A stretch of DNA of 42,839 bases, taken from UBA927 sp964361785 (GTDB taxonomy: Bacteria > Patescibacteriota > Microgenomatia > UBA10105 > UBA927). Shown here piece after piece: positions 14,981-24,006 of the stretch. The stretch spans positions 1 to 42,839 of the forward strand of contig CAYIBX010000008.1 in the NCBI GenBank assembly GCA_964361785.1, read 5' to 3'. The notes beneath the pieces are model-generated. The model was not told the DNA's origin. It searched no databases and saw only the letters and a program-made list of their open reading frames with translations. Numbering within the stretch: the stretch's first letter is position 1; the number at the start of each line of letters is the position of its first letter. Position numbers and translations under genes: made by a program.

Positions 14981-16212
14981 ATATGTTAGACGTGACTCAA
15001 GTTCGCAAAGACTTTCCTCAACTTAAACGTTTAATAAACGACAAACCAATTGTGTATTTGGATAGCACTGCGACGTCGCTTAAGCCCCAGTCAGTTATTG
15101 ACGCGATTACAGGGTACTATACAAGTTATTCTGCAAATGTATTTCGCGGTATTTATACGACCAGTGAAGAAGCTACTTTTGCATACGAAAAAGCACGAGA
15201 ACTCATAGCTACATTTATCGGTGCCACATCGTCTGCAGAGGTTATCTTTACACGTAATACTTCGGAATCGCTCAATATGGTGGCCTCAAGTTTTGTAAAG
15301 CCGCGATTGAGAAAAGGAGATGAGGTCGTGACTACGATTATTGAGCACCACTCCAATATGGTCCCATGGCAGGTGGTAGCAAAAGAGAAAGATGCAGTAT
15401 TAAAGATTTGGGATACCACACCTGATTATGTTTTCAATCTATCAGAGTTGTCAAAGATAGTTACAAAAAAAACAAAAGTGTTTTCAATTTCTGCCGGATC
15501 CAATGTTTTGGGCTATTTGCCGCCGATTACAAAGATTATTGCGATTGTTAAATCCATAAATCCAAACTGCATAGTTGTCGTTGATGCGGCACAAGCTGTC
15601 GCGCATATGAAAATAAACGTGCAGGAATGGGGAGCTGATTTCGTTGCTTTTTCCGGACATAAGATGTTAGGCCCCACTGGCGTTGGTGTTTTGTGGGGAA
15701 AAAAGGCGCTTTTAGATGCTATGGATCCTTATCAATATGGCGGGGAGATGATTACTGCTGTGTATAGAGACCATGCAGAGTACAAAGAAACACCGCATAA
15801 ATTTGAAGCAGGGACGCCGCATATTGCAGGTGTTATTGGCTTGGGTGCGGCAGTAGAATATCTATCGAACTTAGGGATGGACGCGGTGAGGCTTCATGAA
15901 AAAGAATTGATAGGCTACGCTTTAGAAGAAGCAAAAAAATTACCTTATCTTCACGTCGTAGGTCCTTCAGATGTTGAAATGAGAGGAGGTGTGTTTGCTT
16001 TTACTATGGACGGCGTACACCCACATGACATCGCACAGGTGTTAAATGAGAGTAACATTTTTGTGAGGGCTGGCAATCATTGTGCGATGCCGCTCCATGC
16101 GCATATGGGAGTCCCTGCTACCGCGCGCGCATCGTTTTATGTGTATACCACCAAAGAAGATGTCGATGCACTTATAAATGGTTTAAAAGATACCAAAAAA
16201 CTATTTTCCTAA
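14977..16212 (+). CDS. sufS: cysteine desulfurase SufS
   Basis: 411 residues from ATG 14977, chosen for the ATGA overlap with the Rieske gene; an ATG four codons earlier is possible. PLP-dependent group II desulfurase: the Lys Schiff-base motif is FSGHKMLGPTG, and the catalytic Cys loop is RAGNHCAMPLHAHMG. ITTIIEHHSNMVPW-type and VVVDAAQAV motifs are also present. It takes sulfur from cysteine and passes it as persulfide to SufU, encoded 6 bases downstream. Confidence 0.96.
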   Translation: MNMLDVTQVRKDFPQLKRLINDKPIVYLDSTATSLKPQSVIDAITGYYTSYSANVFRGIYTTSEEATFAYEKARELIATFIGATSSAEVIFTRNTSESLNMVASSFVKPRLRKGDEVVTTIIEHHSNMVPWQVVAKEKDAVLKIWDTTPDYVFNLSELSKIVTKKTKVFSISAGSNVLGYLPPITKIIAIVKSINPNCIVVVDAAQAVAHMKINVQEWGADFVAFSGHKMLGPTGVGVLWGKKALLDAMDPYQYGGEMITAVYRDHAEYKETPHKFEAGTPHIAGVIGLGAAVEYLSNLGMDAVRLHEKELIGYALEEAKKLPYLHVVGPSDVEMRGGVFAFTMDGVHPHDIAQVLNESNIFVRAGNHCAMPLHAHMGVPATARASFYVYTTKEDVDALINGLKDTKKLFS

Positions 16213-16218
16213 TACCAC

Positions 16219-16611
16219 ATGGATTTGTATCGCGAAGAAATTCTTGATCACTACAAACACCCGAGAAATTTTGGGCATCTTCAAGCGCCCACGATTACAG
16301 ACACATCAGATAATGTTTCGTGTGGCGATACGATTTCTATAGAGATTTTACTTACAGGCACCGGCGACGCGCGCGTGATTTCTGACATACGTTTTTCAGG
16401 AGTTGGTTGCGCCATAAGCCAAGCATCTGCATCGCTTCTTACCGAACATGTCAAAGGAAAATTGGTACAAGACATGAAACTGCTTACACCGGATGATATA
16501 TATAAAATACTTGGCGTCACACTTACTCCTTCCCGCGTCAAATGTGCTCTTTTAGGGTACGAAGCATTTATGAAAACCATTGTAAATATGGGTAAGGTAT
16601 ACTATAAATAA
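16219..16611 (+). CDS. sufU: SufU sulfur transfer protein
   Basis: 130 residues. Three conserved ligands occur in NVSCGDT, GVGCAISQASASLL and RVKCALLGYEA, the SufU arrangement. The region between the second and third Cys is of SufU type rather than IscU type. The zinc-bound SufU accepts persulfide sulfur from SufS. It is the second member of the SufSU pair, so this is a Gram-positive-style SUF system. A small ferredoxin gene follows after 2 bases. Confidence 0.94.
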   Translation: MDLYREEILDHYKHPRNFGHLQAPTITDTSDNVSCGDTISIEILLTGTGDARVISDIRFSGVGCAISQASASLLTEHVKGKLVQDMKLLTPDDIYKILGVTLTPSRVKCALLGYEAFMKTIVNMGKVYYK

Positions 16612-16613
16612 GT

Positions 16614-16868
16614 ATGGATTCAAATGACCCCAGAGTTATACGAAAAATTCGAAATCTCACCATGCGTATTGACCGCGATCTCTGCATAGGGGCCGCAACG
16701 TGTGTGGCATTGGCACCAAAAGCATGGGCATTGGATGATGAAGCCAAAGCAATAATTCTTGATACGACTAAAGAGGAGACAGATCAAGCGCTTCTTGATG
16801 CCGCAAAAGGGTGTCCTGTCATGGCGATATTTATAACCGATGAAAATGGGAAACAGCTGTATCCATAA
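16614..16868 (+). CDS. single-cluster ferredoxin, probably [3Fe-4S]
   Basis: 84 residues, or about 68 if translation begins at ATG 16662, which matches the usual ferredoxin N-terminus (MRIDRDLC). The cluster motif is C-I-G-A-A-T-C plus a late GCPVMAIF. The position of the second ligand (C-x2-C) is Ala, so only three Cys remain, as in [3Fe-4S] ferredoxins. It sits directly before the 2-oxoacid:ferredoxin oxidoreductase genes and is the likely electron acceptor of that enzyme, although a low-potential acceptor would normally be [4Fe-4S]. Confidence 0.88.
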   Translation: MDSNDPRVIRKIRNLTMRIDRDLCIGAATCVALAPKAWALDDEAKAIILDTTKEETDQALLDAAKGCPVMAIFITDENGKQLYP

Positions 16869-16877
16869 TATTTCTTT

Positions 16878-18614
16878 ATGAAGCAAAGTGTCACATGGAA
16901 AATAGCAGGGGAGGCGGGATTTGGGATCATGTCAGCAGGCGTCATGTTTGCGCGTGCGTTTACCAGGGCCGGCTACCATATATTCGCGATCAATGATTAT
17001 CCTTCACTTATTCGTGGCGGGCATAATGTCGTGACGCTTCGTATTGCGACATCTGCCTTTACCAGCATGACTCAAGAAATTAGTTTGCTGGTCGGATTAA
17101 ATGCTGAGACGATTGAGAAACACAAAGAAGAAGTGCAAGAGGGGACGGTGGTCGTGTATGACCCGAAAGATAAAGAGTGGACAGATATAGACTTTCACAC
17201 AAAGGTTGAGCTTGTACCACTCCCTCTTCGTGAAATCGTATCGACACTTGGCGCTGATACCATCATGCGAAATACCATAGCACTTGGTGCGTCGATAGCG
17301 CTTTTTGGTGCTTCGTTTGAAATTTTTTCCGGAGTTTTACGTGACCAGTTTATCCGTAAGGGACAAGAAGTCGTTGATGAAAATATAAAGATTGCAAAAA
17401 AAGGATATGACTATATTGTGAAAAATTATTCCAATCTTACTGCATTGTATTTGGATAAAGGTACATACACAGAAAAGCTTGCGGTAGTAAACGGGAGTGA
17501 AGCACTTGGGTTGGGCGCGGTGAAAGCAGGCTTAAAGTTTGCCGCGATATATCCGATGACGCCAATTAACGCTCTTATTTCATTTTTGGCTGATCATGCG
17601 AAAGAATTGGAACTCGTGTATAAACAACCGGAAGATGAAATTGCGGGGATAAATATGGCAATTGGTGCATCTTTGGCCGGTGCTCGAAGTATGGTCGCCA
17701 CATCAGGAGGCGGGTTTGCTCTTATGGTGGAAGGACTCTCTCTTGCAGGCATGATAGAAGTGCCGATTGTCATCGATTTAGGTATGCGGGTAGGGCCTGC
17801 TACTGGAATGCCGACGTATACCGAGCAAGGTGAGTTATTGTTTGCAATTTATTCGGGTCATGGAGAGTTTCCTCGTATCGTTTTAGCCCCTGCGGACGCG
17901 AAAGAAACATTTGATTTGACCATTTTAGCGTTTAATCTTGCTGATAAATATCAAATTCCCGTGTTTGTATTGACGGATAAATATTTAAATGAGAGTCAAT
18001 GGTGCATTCCTGTCTCCCAACTTCAAAGTACAGTTCTTATTGATCGCGGTAAATTGATCATGGGAGATACGGGTAAGCTTGAGCATGAATTTAAACGATA
18101 CGCGCTGGAAACTGAGGATGGGGTATCAGTGCGTAGTGTACCAGGTACAAAAAATGGTCAGTTTTATGCCAACTCTTACGAGCACGATGGATTAGGGCAC
18201 ATGACGGAGAATGCAAGGCTGCGAAAAGATATGGTAGAAAAGCGCTTGAAAAAAAGCAACGCCATAGAAAAAGATATGCTCCCTCCTTTGCAGTTTGGGG
18301 ATAAAGACGCAGACATTACGTTTGTGACGTGGGGATCGACGCGTGGAGTAGTGCTTAGCGCGATGGATATTATGCGCGACAAGGGTATTAAAGTGGAAAC
18401 AATTTATCTTCCATGGCTTTTTCCATTTCCAAAAGATTCTTTTCAAACGCTGGTCGCCAATAAAAAACGCGTGATAGATATAGAAATGAATGCTACGGGG
18501 CAACTAGCACAACTTATTCGTCTATCAATAGGTATTGAGATAAAAGAAAAATTGCTAAAGTATGACGGGAGACCGTTTTTCCCGGAAGAAATCGTTGAAT
18601 TATGTCTACACTAA
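16878..18614 (+). CDS. korA: 2-oxoacid:ferredoxin oxidoreductase, fused gamma-alpha subunit
   Basis: 578 residues. The N-terminal gamma domain (about 1-190) has GEAGFGIMSAG and SLIRGGHNVVTLR. The alpha domain (about 205-578) has IYPMTPINALISF, a QPEDEIAGINMAIGAS strand, VATSGGGFALM and RVGPATGMPTYTEQGEL. With the beta subunit it decarboxylates a 2-oxoacid (pyruvate, 2-oxoglutarate or a branched-chain acid) to acyl-CoA and reduces ferredoxin. The fused gamma-alpha plus short beta layout is the KorAB/two-subunit type; the substrate cannot be fixed from sequence. It overlaps korB by 13 bases. Confidence 0.93.
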   Translation: MKQSVTWKIAGEAGFGIMSAGVMFARAFTRAGYHIFAINDYPSLIRGGHNVVTLRIATSAFTSMTQEISLLVGLNAETIEKHKEEVQEGTVVVYDPKDKEWTDIDFHTKVELVPLPLREIVSTLGADTIMRNTIALGASIALFGASFEIFSGVLRDQFIRKGQEVVDENIKIAKKGYDYIVKNYSNLTALYLDKGTYTEKLAVVNGSEALGLGAVKAGLKFAAIYPMTPINALISFLADHAKELELVYKQPEDEIAGINMAIGASLAGARSMVATSGGGFALMVEGLSLAGMIEVPIVIDLGMRVGPATGMPTYTEQGELLFAIYSGHGEFPRIVLAPADAKETFDLTILAFNLADKYQIPVFVLTDKYLNESQWCIPVSQLQSTVLIDRGKLIMGDTGKLEHEFKRYALETEDGVSVRSVPGTKNGQFYANSYEHDGLGHMTENARLRKDMVEKRLKKSNAIEKDMLPPLQFGDKDADITFVTWGSTRGVVLSAMDIMRDKGIKVETIYLPWLFPFPKDSFQTLVANKKRVIDIEMNATGQLAQLIRLSIGIEIKEKLLKYDGRPFFPEEIVELCLH

Positions 18615-19468
18615 CTGCAGCGTCATATAATACTGGATTTTTACCCACATGGTGTCCCGGGTGTGGAGATTTTGGTATTTGGAAATCACTTCAGGGAGCT
18701 CTCGCGAAATTAGAAATAGGACCAAATGACGGACTTATCATTTACGGCGTCGGATGCCACGGAAATATGTACGACTGGATGAATATGTATGGGTTTGCCG
18801 GACTTCATGGGCGAACATTGCCTGTCGCGCAAGGAGTGAAGCTTGCCAATCACGTGCTTCCTGTCATCATTGTTTCAGGAGATGGAGATTGCCTTGGGGA
18901 AGGAGGCAATCATTTCCTGCATGCCGCCAAAAGAAACACAGATGTTACGGTCATGATGCATGATAATCAAGTGTATGGACTCACCACCGGGCAAGCATCT
19001 CCTACAGCCAAAAAGGGATTTAAAACAAAGTCAACACCAGAAGGTGCCACCGACGAGCCGATTAGCGCATTAGCACTTGCCATCACGGCAGGTGCTACAT
19101 TTGCAGCACGTGCGTTTGCAGGAGACCTCGTGGGACTTACCGAGATTATGGCAGAGGCGATAGCTCACAAAGGATTTTCAATCGTAGACATTTTGCAGCC
19201 GTGCGTCACATTTGATAAAGTGCACACGTATCAGTGGTACAGGCAAAGGCTGTATAAAATAGAGACTGAAACAGGGTACGATCCGACGAATCGAATGAAG
19301 GCGATTGAAAAGTCATTTGAGTGGGGAGACAAGATACCATTTGGAATTTTCTACGCAGAAGATAGGCCAACCAGTGAGGATCGTGAGGGAGCGCTGCAGA
19401 CATCAACATTGGTATCCAAAAAGTTAGAAGTAGAGCATTGGGACAAGCTAATAGCTGAATTTATATAA
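18602..19468 (+). CDS. korB: 2-oxoacid:ferredoxin oxidoreductase beta subunit
   Basis: 288 residues. The thiamine diphosphate motif GDGDCLGEGGN...N is present, with the Cys ligands WCPGCGDFG and GVGCHGN. HGRTLPVAQGVKLAN and DNQVYGLTTGQASPT are family hallmarks. The protein carries the TPP and cluster that take electrons from the 2-oxoacid. It starts within the end of korA and is the last gene of the 9.7-kb Fe-S operon; the Lon promoter begins 8 bases after its stop. Confidence 0.95.
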   Translation: MSTLTAASYNTGFLPTWCPGCGDFGIWKSLQGALAKLEIGPNDGLIIYGVGCHGNMYDWMNMYGFAGLHGRTLPVAQGVKLANHVLPVIIVSGDGDCLGEGGNHFLHAAKRNTDVTVMMHDNQVYGLTTGQASPTAKKGFKTKSTPEGATDEPISALALAITAGATFAARAFAGDLVGLTEIMAEAIAHKGFSIVDILQPCVTFDKVHTYQWYRQRLYKIETETGYDPTNRMKAIEKSFEWGDKIPFGIFYAEDRPTSEDREGALQTSTLVSKKLEVEHWDKLIAEFI

Positions 19469-19475
19469 TTCGGGG

Positions 19476-19513
19476 TTGACAAAATATTAGCACTTGGTAT
19501 ACTAGAGTGCTAA
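19476..19513 (+). promoter_or_regulatory. lon promoter with CIRCE (HrcA) operator
   Basis: TTGACA (19476-19481), 16-base spacer, TATACT (19498-19503). Overlapping the -10 is TTAGCACTT-N9-GAGTGCTAA (19487-19513), which matches the CIRCE consensus TTAGCACTC-N9-GAGTGCTAA in 17 of 18 positions. HrcA binding here would block initiation, so Lon is probably derepressed with the chaperone genes on heat stress. The leader to the ATG is about 16 bases and has no Shine-Dalgarno site. Confidence 0.93.
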
Positions 19514-19525
19514 CAGATACTTTTT

Positions 19526-21922
19526 ATGGATAATTCTTTATCAATTCTTCCGGTTGTTCCAATACGCGATGGCATCGTATTTCCGGGAACAGAAATGATC
19601 CTTACGTTTGGGAGGCAACGGTCTGTCTCTTCCATAGAAGCCGCGCAAAACTCTGGTAAACGCGTGATCCTTGTCATGCAGAAAAATGCCAATATAAATG
19701 ATCCTTCACCTTCAGATCTTAATGAAATAGGAACAGTTGCAGAAATAGTTCAAATGATGCGAAATGAAGGGGAGATAAACGCGCTCGTTCGGGGTATTAT
19801 GAAAGTGAAAATTACTTCTTTTGAGGCAGTGGAACCGTTTCTTGTTGCACGGGTAGAGGAAGTGCCAGAACTTGTCGAAGAAGATGACCAGATGCATGCG
19901 TTATTTAATCACCTTACGAATCAATTGCGACAGGCAGTTAAATTAGGAAAATCTATGGATTTTTTGACGTTTATGAACGTCATGAGTGGTGTGACCCCAC
20001 AAGTACTCTCTTACCAGTTAGCAGGAGTTCTTGACATTAAGCCAAGTGAACGTCAACAGCTCTTAGAAGAAGTGTCTGTCAAAGGCAGATTAGAGAGAGA
20101 ATCAGGTTTTCTTTCAAACGAAGTGAAAGTGTTGGAGCTTGAGAAAAAAATTGCCACGAAAACGCAAGAAAAGTTTGAAAAAAACGTGAAAGAGCAAGTG
20201 CTTCGGGAACGCATCAAAACGATAGAGAAAGAACTCGGCGAAGATGACGAGAATAAAGATACCAAAGAGCTCATGGAAAAAGTGAAAAAAGCCGGTATGC
20301 CCGATGAGGTTAAGTCGAAGGCAGAGAAAGAGATTAAACGGTTAGCGCAAATGTCTCAGTACAATCCAGAAGCATCGTATGTGCGAACGTATGTGGATTG
20401 GTTATTAGAGTTGCCGTGGTCTATAGAGACACCAAACAACGTCGTGATAAAGGATGCGGAGAAGGTGTTACATGAAGATCATTATGGTTTAGCCAAAATC
20501 AAAGAACGTATTTTAGAATATCTAGCGGTCATGAAATTACGGGCGCGCCAAGCACAAGTCGAAGGGGTGGTTGATAATCAATCGACAGATACAGCAAAGA
20601 AAAATAAAGCAAAATCATCTCCCACAATTCTTTGTTTTGTGGGCCCTCCTGGAGTGGGTAAGACATCCATAGGGAAATCCATCGCGCGTTCAATGGGGAG
20701 AAAGTTTGTGAAGATGTCTTTGGGGGGCATGCGTGATGAAGCAGAAATTCGTGGGCATAGGCGTACATACGTGGGGGCGATGCCGGGTCGGATAATACAA
20801 GGGGTGAAGCAGGCAGGGACCAAAAATCCTGTTTTTATGCTCGATGAGATAGATAAAGTAGGATCTGATTTTCGCGGTGATCCGTCTGCGGCCCTTTTGG
20901 AGGCATTGGATCCAGAACAAAATTACGCATTTTCAGATCATTACCTCGAAGTTGCCTTTGACCTTTCTGACGTATTTTTTATTACGACGTGTAATCAACT
21001 CGACACCATCCCGCCGGCACTTCGGGACAGACTAGAAATTATCCGATTTGCAGGATATACAGAAGATGAAAAGTTTTATATAGCCAAAGATTATCTTTTT
21101 GAAAAGCAACGTGAAGTGCACGGCGTACCCAAAGGGGTGGTAACGTTAGAAGACAGTGCGTTGCGAGAGATTATCAGAAAATATACGAAAGAAGCGGGGG
21201 TAAGAAGTTTGGAGAGAGAAGTGTCTACTATCTTTCGTAAAATAGCCAAAATTATTGCAGAGGTTGAACCCAAAGATGTCAAGCCCATCGTTGTTGCCAT
21301 AGCTGATTTACACAAATATTTAGGACCGTACAAATATACCGCAAGTTTAGCTGAGATAGATGATGAAATCGGGATGTCTACAGGGATGGCGTGGACAGAA
21401 GCTGGGGGGGATATTCTTTTTATCGAGGTGGCTCTGATGCCCGGACGCGGAACGCTTATCCTTACGGGGCAATTAGGTGATGTCATGAAAGAGTCAGCGC
21501 AAGCTGCCCTTTCCTATGTACGAAGCCGCTGGAAAGCATTGGGGTTGACGGAGAAATTTTATCAAAAGTTAGACGTTCACGTTCACGTGCCAGAAGGCGC
21601 AGTACCCAAAGATGGTCCATCCGCAGGAGCGGCTATGGCTACAGCGATCGTTTCAGCCTTTGTGAAAAAGCCAGTGCGAAAGATGGTCTCGATGACCGGC
21701 GAAATTACCCTGCGAGGTCGCGTCTTAGAAATTGGTGGGGTGAAGGAAAAAGTGTTGGCTGCTCACAGAGCGGGAATTACTGATGTCATTTTGCCCAAAA
21801 ATAATAAAAAAGATTTGGAAGAGGATATTCCCCAAAAAGTGATGTCAGATTTGAAGTTTCATTTTGTCGAGCACATGGACCAAGTACTGAAAGTCGCAAT
21901 CCCCAAATTAAAGTTGAAGTGA
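19526..21922 (+). CDS. lon: ATP-dependent protease Lon (LonA)
   Basis: 798 residues, full length. The N-terminal substrate domain (LPVVPIRDGIVFPG) is followed by a coiled coil. The AAA+ module has Walker A GPPGVGKTS near residue 373, the SLGGMRDEAEIRGHRRTYVG pore region and Walker B VFMLDEID. The protease domain has the Ser699 motif PKDGPSAGAAM and Lys742 in GGVKEKVLAAH, 43 residues apart as in E. coli Lon. It degrades misfolded and regulatory proteins. It is monocistronic under a CIRCE-controlled promoter. Confidence 0.97.
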   Translation: MDNSLSILPVVPIRDGIVFPGTEMILTFGRQRSVSSIEAAQNSGKRVILVMQKNANINDPSPSDLNEIGTVAEIVQMMRNEGEINALVRGIMKVKITSFEAVEPFLVARVEEVPELVEEDDQMHALFNHLTNQLRQAVKLGKSMDFLTFMNVMSGVTPQVLSYQLAGVLDIKPSERQQLLEEVSVKGRLERESGFLSNEVKVLELEKKIATKTQEKFEKNVKEQVLRERIKTIEKELGEDDENKDTKELMEKVKKAGMPDEVKSKAEKEIKRLAQMSQYNPEASYVRTYVDWLLELPWSIETPNNVVIKDAEKVLHEDHYGLAKIKERILEYLAVMKLRARQAQVEGVVDNQSTDTAKKNKAKSSPTILCFVGPPGVGKTSIGKSIARSMGRKFVKMSLGGMRDEAEIRGHRRTYVGAMPGRIIQGVKQAGTKNPVFMLDEIDKVGSDFRGDPSAALLEALDPEQNYAFSDHYLEVAFDLSDVFFITTCNQLDTIPPALRDRLEIIRFAGYTEDEKFYIAKDYLFEKQREVHGVPKGVVTLEDSALREIIRKYTKEAGVRSLEREVSTIFRKIAKIIAEVEPKDVKPIVVAIADLHKYLGPYKYTASLAEIDDEIGMSTGMAWTEAGGDILFIEVALMPGRGTLILTGQLGDVMKESAQAALSYVRSRWKALGLTEKFYQKLDVHVHVPEGAVPKDGPSAGAAMATAIVSAFVKKPVRKMVSMTGEITLRGRVLEIGGVKEKVLAAHRAGITDVILPKNNKKDLEEDIPQKVMSDLKFHFVEHMDQVLKVAIPKLKLK

Positions 21923-21930
21923 CATTCTTA

Positions 21931-21960
21931 TGTCATCCTGAGCAAAGCGAAGGATCTACC
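21931..21960. repeat. dispersed-repeat-like element at lon/serine hydrolase junction
   Basis: TGTCATCCTGAGCAAAGCGA followed by AGGATCTACC. ATCCT and AGGAT form the arms of a small hairpin. It resembles a repeat type (CATCCTGAGCGAAGCGAAGG) that I recall from many bacterial genomes. It lies between two convergent genes and covers the last codons of the serine hydrolase gene (stop 21956-21958), so it may act as a terminator. Confidence 0.6.
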
Positions 21961-22894
21961 TGTTCATATATTCGTACACAATATTAGAAATAGTAGCAAT
22001 AGTTTTTTCAGCTTCCTGATCATCAGTAATTTCATTGGTAAAAACGCCGATGTAGTAGGCCACTTTTCCAAATGTGACTATCCCGATGTCGTGCACGTTT
22101 CTAACTTCTGATCCGATTTTATGATAGACCGTCACCCCCTCTGGCAACATGGCTGGCAAACGCGTTTCAAAGTCCGTGTCTTTAAAAAACGAAAGCATTT
22201 CTTCTGTGTTTGCTTTGTTGGTAATTTTGTTTTCATAGATCATACGAAACAGTGACGCCATATCGTTGTTTGAGGTTTTATTTGCTGTCATATCTGTTTG
22301 GGTAAGTCCCCATTGGTTAACTATTGCTTGGAGTTTGTCGTAGCCAATGATGTGATTAGCCAGAATATATGCTGCTGTGTTGTCACTTTGTTTGATCATG
22401 AGTTTGGCAAGTGTTTTTATGGAGTATGTAGCCCCCGGTTGTTCGTAACGCAGTGATCCTGTGCCATAATCTTGGATGTCTGCCGATTGAAGGGTAATAA
22501 CTTCATCTAAATCGATATCTCCTTTTTGCGCATAGTAGTAGAGAGCAGCCAGTATTGGAATTTTATTGATTGATGCCGCTACATAAATTTCTGTTTCACC
22601 TGTTGCTGCGCGGAAAGGCTTTGTAAGGTCATCTACCACGACTGAATAGTTTATGACAGTATCTCCCACTGCGTTGTCAATTTTTTCGAGAAGATCCTGT
22701 GGTGATTTCTTTTTAGTAAAGAATGCAATCAATGGTTTGGATTGTTCGGTTTGTTCAGGAATTGGAGAGATGATTGGCTGTGGTTTATGCATCATTTTCC
22801 ACATGACGAAAGTGCTAAGAGTTAATATGGCAACAAAAAGGAGTAATGATCCTCTACGTGTTTTACGATGTGAATGCATGCGTGTATACTCCAT
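21956..22894 (-). CDS. membrane-anchored class A beta-lactamase-like serine hydrolase
   Basis: 312 residues. An uncleaved N-terminal anchor (LLLFVAILTLSTFVMW) after a basic HRKTRRG segment puts the domain outside the cell. Active-site motifs are S-I-N-K (SxxK), SDN in KQSDNTAAYIL and a KIG in YHKIGSEV in place of KTG. No Glu166-type omega-loop motif is obvious to me, so it may be a peptidoglycan-related hydrolase rather than a resistance enzyme. The start could be the Met at codon 6. Transcribed toward lon. Confidence 0.85.
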   Translation of the reverse strand: MEYTRMHSHRKTRRGSLLLFVAILTLSTFVMWKMMHKPQPIISPIPEQTEQSKPLIAFFTKKKSPQDLLEKIDNAVGDTVINYSVVVDDLTKPFRAATGETEIYVAASINKIPILAALYYYAQKGDIDLDEVITLQSADIQDYGTGSLRYEQPGATYSIKTLAKLMIKQSDNTAAYILANHIIGYDKLQAIVNQWGLTQTDMTANKTSNNDMASLFRMIYENKITNKANTEEMLSFFKDTDFETRLPAMLPEGVTVYHKIGSEVRNVHDIGIVTFGKVAYYIGVFTNEITDDQEAEKTIATISNIVYEYMNR

Positions 22895-22977
22895 GAGTCA
22901 GTGAAAGAGGCAGGATAATTGAAATTATATCATGCGTGCCTGAAGAAATATTAAGAAGGTACGCAAAGGAGTGTCAA

Positions 22978-22986
22978 TGCTATAAT
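22978..22986 (+). promoter_or_regulatory. extended -10 upstream of the Bro-N/DinD-like gene
   Basis: TGC-TATAAT (hexamer 22981-22986). The predicted leader to ATG 23062 is about 68 bases and includes a CGCC...GGCG hairpin near 23012-23030. No convincing -35 hexamer is seen. Confidence 0.4.
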
Positions 22987-23061
22987 AATGAAGCATTTTG
23001 ATTTATTGCCCCGCCAGAGGCTGAGAGGCGTCAATACTGTGGTTATGCAACATAATTAAGT

Positions 23062-23892
23062 ATGAAGCAGATGAAAACTAAATTGGCAATTTTTGAGGGA
23101 AAAAGGATTCGTCGGAAGTGGGATGAAAGCCAGGAAAAATGGTATTTTTCCGTGGTGGATATTATTGCAGTACTTACCGATAGCAGTAACCCGACAGACT
23201 ATCTTAAAAAACTTAGAAAAAGGGATTTCGAGCTTGGAAAATACCTAGGGACAAATTGTCCCCAGGTAGAAATGGTTACACAGACAGGAAAAAAGCGGAA
23301 AACATTGGTAGGTAACACGGAACAAATTTTTAGAATTATTCAGTCAATACCCAGTAAAAAAGCAGAACCCTTTAAAATATGGCTCGCGCGTGTCGGATAT
23401 GAACGAATACAGGAGATTAACGATCCTGAAAAAGCGCTGAATAGGTCAAGAGAATTCTGGCAAAGAATGGGCAGAAGTCAAAAATGGATTCAACAGCGAA
23501 TGATGGGGCAGGAAATAAGAAATAAACTTACCGACTATTGGAAAGAACATGATGTCAAAGAGCAAGATGCATATGCGATACTGACGAACATCATCCATGA
23601 GGAATGGAGCGATGTGTCAGTAGGGGAACACAAAGCGCTTAAAAAGCTTAAAACAGAAAATTTACGTGACCACATGACGGATGCGGAGTTAGTGTTTACG
23701 GCTCTTGCTGAACTTTCTACCAGACAAATTGCGGAAACGATGGAAACGAAAGGTTTGGAGGAGAATAAAATTCCGGCCAAAAAAGGCGGACGGATTGCTA
23801 AAAATGCCAGGATGGAGCTGGAACAGAAAACAGGAAAAAGGGTTATCAGCGGGTCAAATTATCTTCCGCAAGAACGAAAAAGATTGAAATAA
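23062..23892 (+). CDS. Bro-N/DinD-like protein
   Basis: 276 residues. The N-terminal ~100 residues (FEGKRIRRKWDESQEKWYFSVVDIIAVLTD, then DYLKKLRKRD and VGNTEQIFRIIQSIPSKKAEPFKIWLA) are the Bro-N fold seen in phage antirepressors and DinD. The remainder (REFWQRMGRSQKWIQQRMMGQEIRNKLTDYW) resembles DinD/DNA-damage-inducible proteins. No phage genes surround it. The C-terminus is basic (LPQERKRLK). Probably accessory DNA-binding gene of unclear role; followed by a GC-rich repeat cluster. Confidence 0.8.
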   Translation: MKQMKTKLAIFEGKRIRRKWDESQEKWYFSVVDIIAVLTDSSNPTDYLKKLRKRDFELGKYLGTNCPQVEMVTQTGKKRKTLVGNTEQIFRIIQSIPSKKAEPFKIWLARVGYERIQEINDPEKALNRSREFWQRMGRSQKWIQQRMMGQEIRNKLTDYWKEHDVKEQDAYAILTNIIHEEWSDVSVGEHKALKKLKTENLRDHMTDAELVFTALAELSTRQIAETMETKGLEENKIPAKKGGRIAKNARMELEQKTGKRVISGSNYLPQERKRLK

Positions 23893-23916
23893 ATTTATCA
23901 CCCTTAAGGTGGACTA

Positions 23917-24006
23917 CCCGCCTGCGCAGGCAGGCCTGCCCGCAATGCTCCTGCCCGAAATGCTTCGCATATCGAAGCGGGCGGGTCGCAACGCGTAGCA
24001 GGCGGG
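23917..24006. repeat. GC-rich composite palindromic repeat cluster
   Basis: The outer arms CCCGCCTGC (23917-23925) and GCAGGCGGG (23998-24006) are exact complements. Inside are further palindromes (CCTGCGCAGG at 23921-23930) and the 15-mer CCTGCCCGCAATGCT (23935-23949), which is identical to the start of the element inserted in serS. The segment is strikingly GC-rich against its AT-rich surroundings. It looks like several nested copies of one small palindromic element in the intergenic region. Confidence 0.8.

Noticed and set aside
21956..22894. Antibiotic-resistance beta-lactamase
   Set aside because: SxxK, SDN and a K-I-G motif are present, but it is membrane-anchored and lacks a clear omega-loop Glu, so resistance is not supported.
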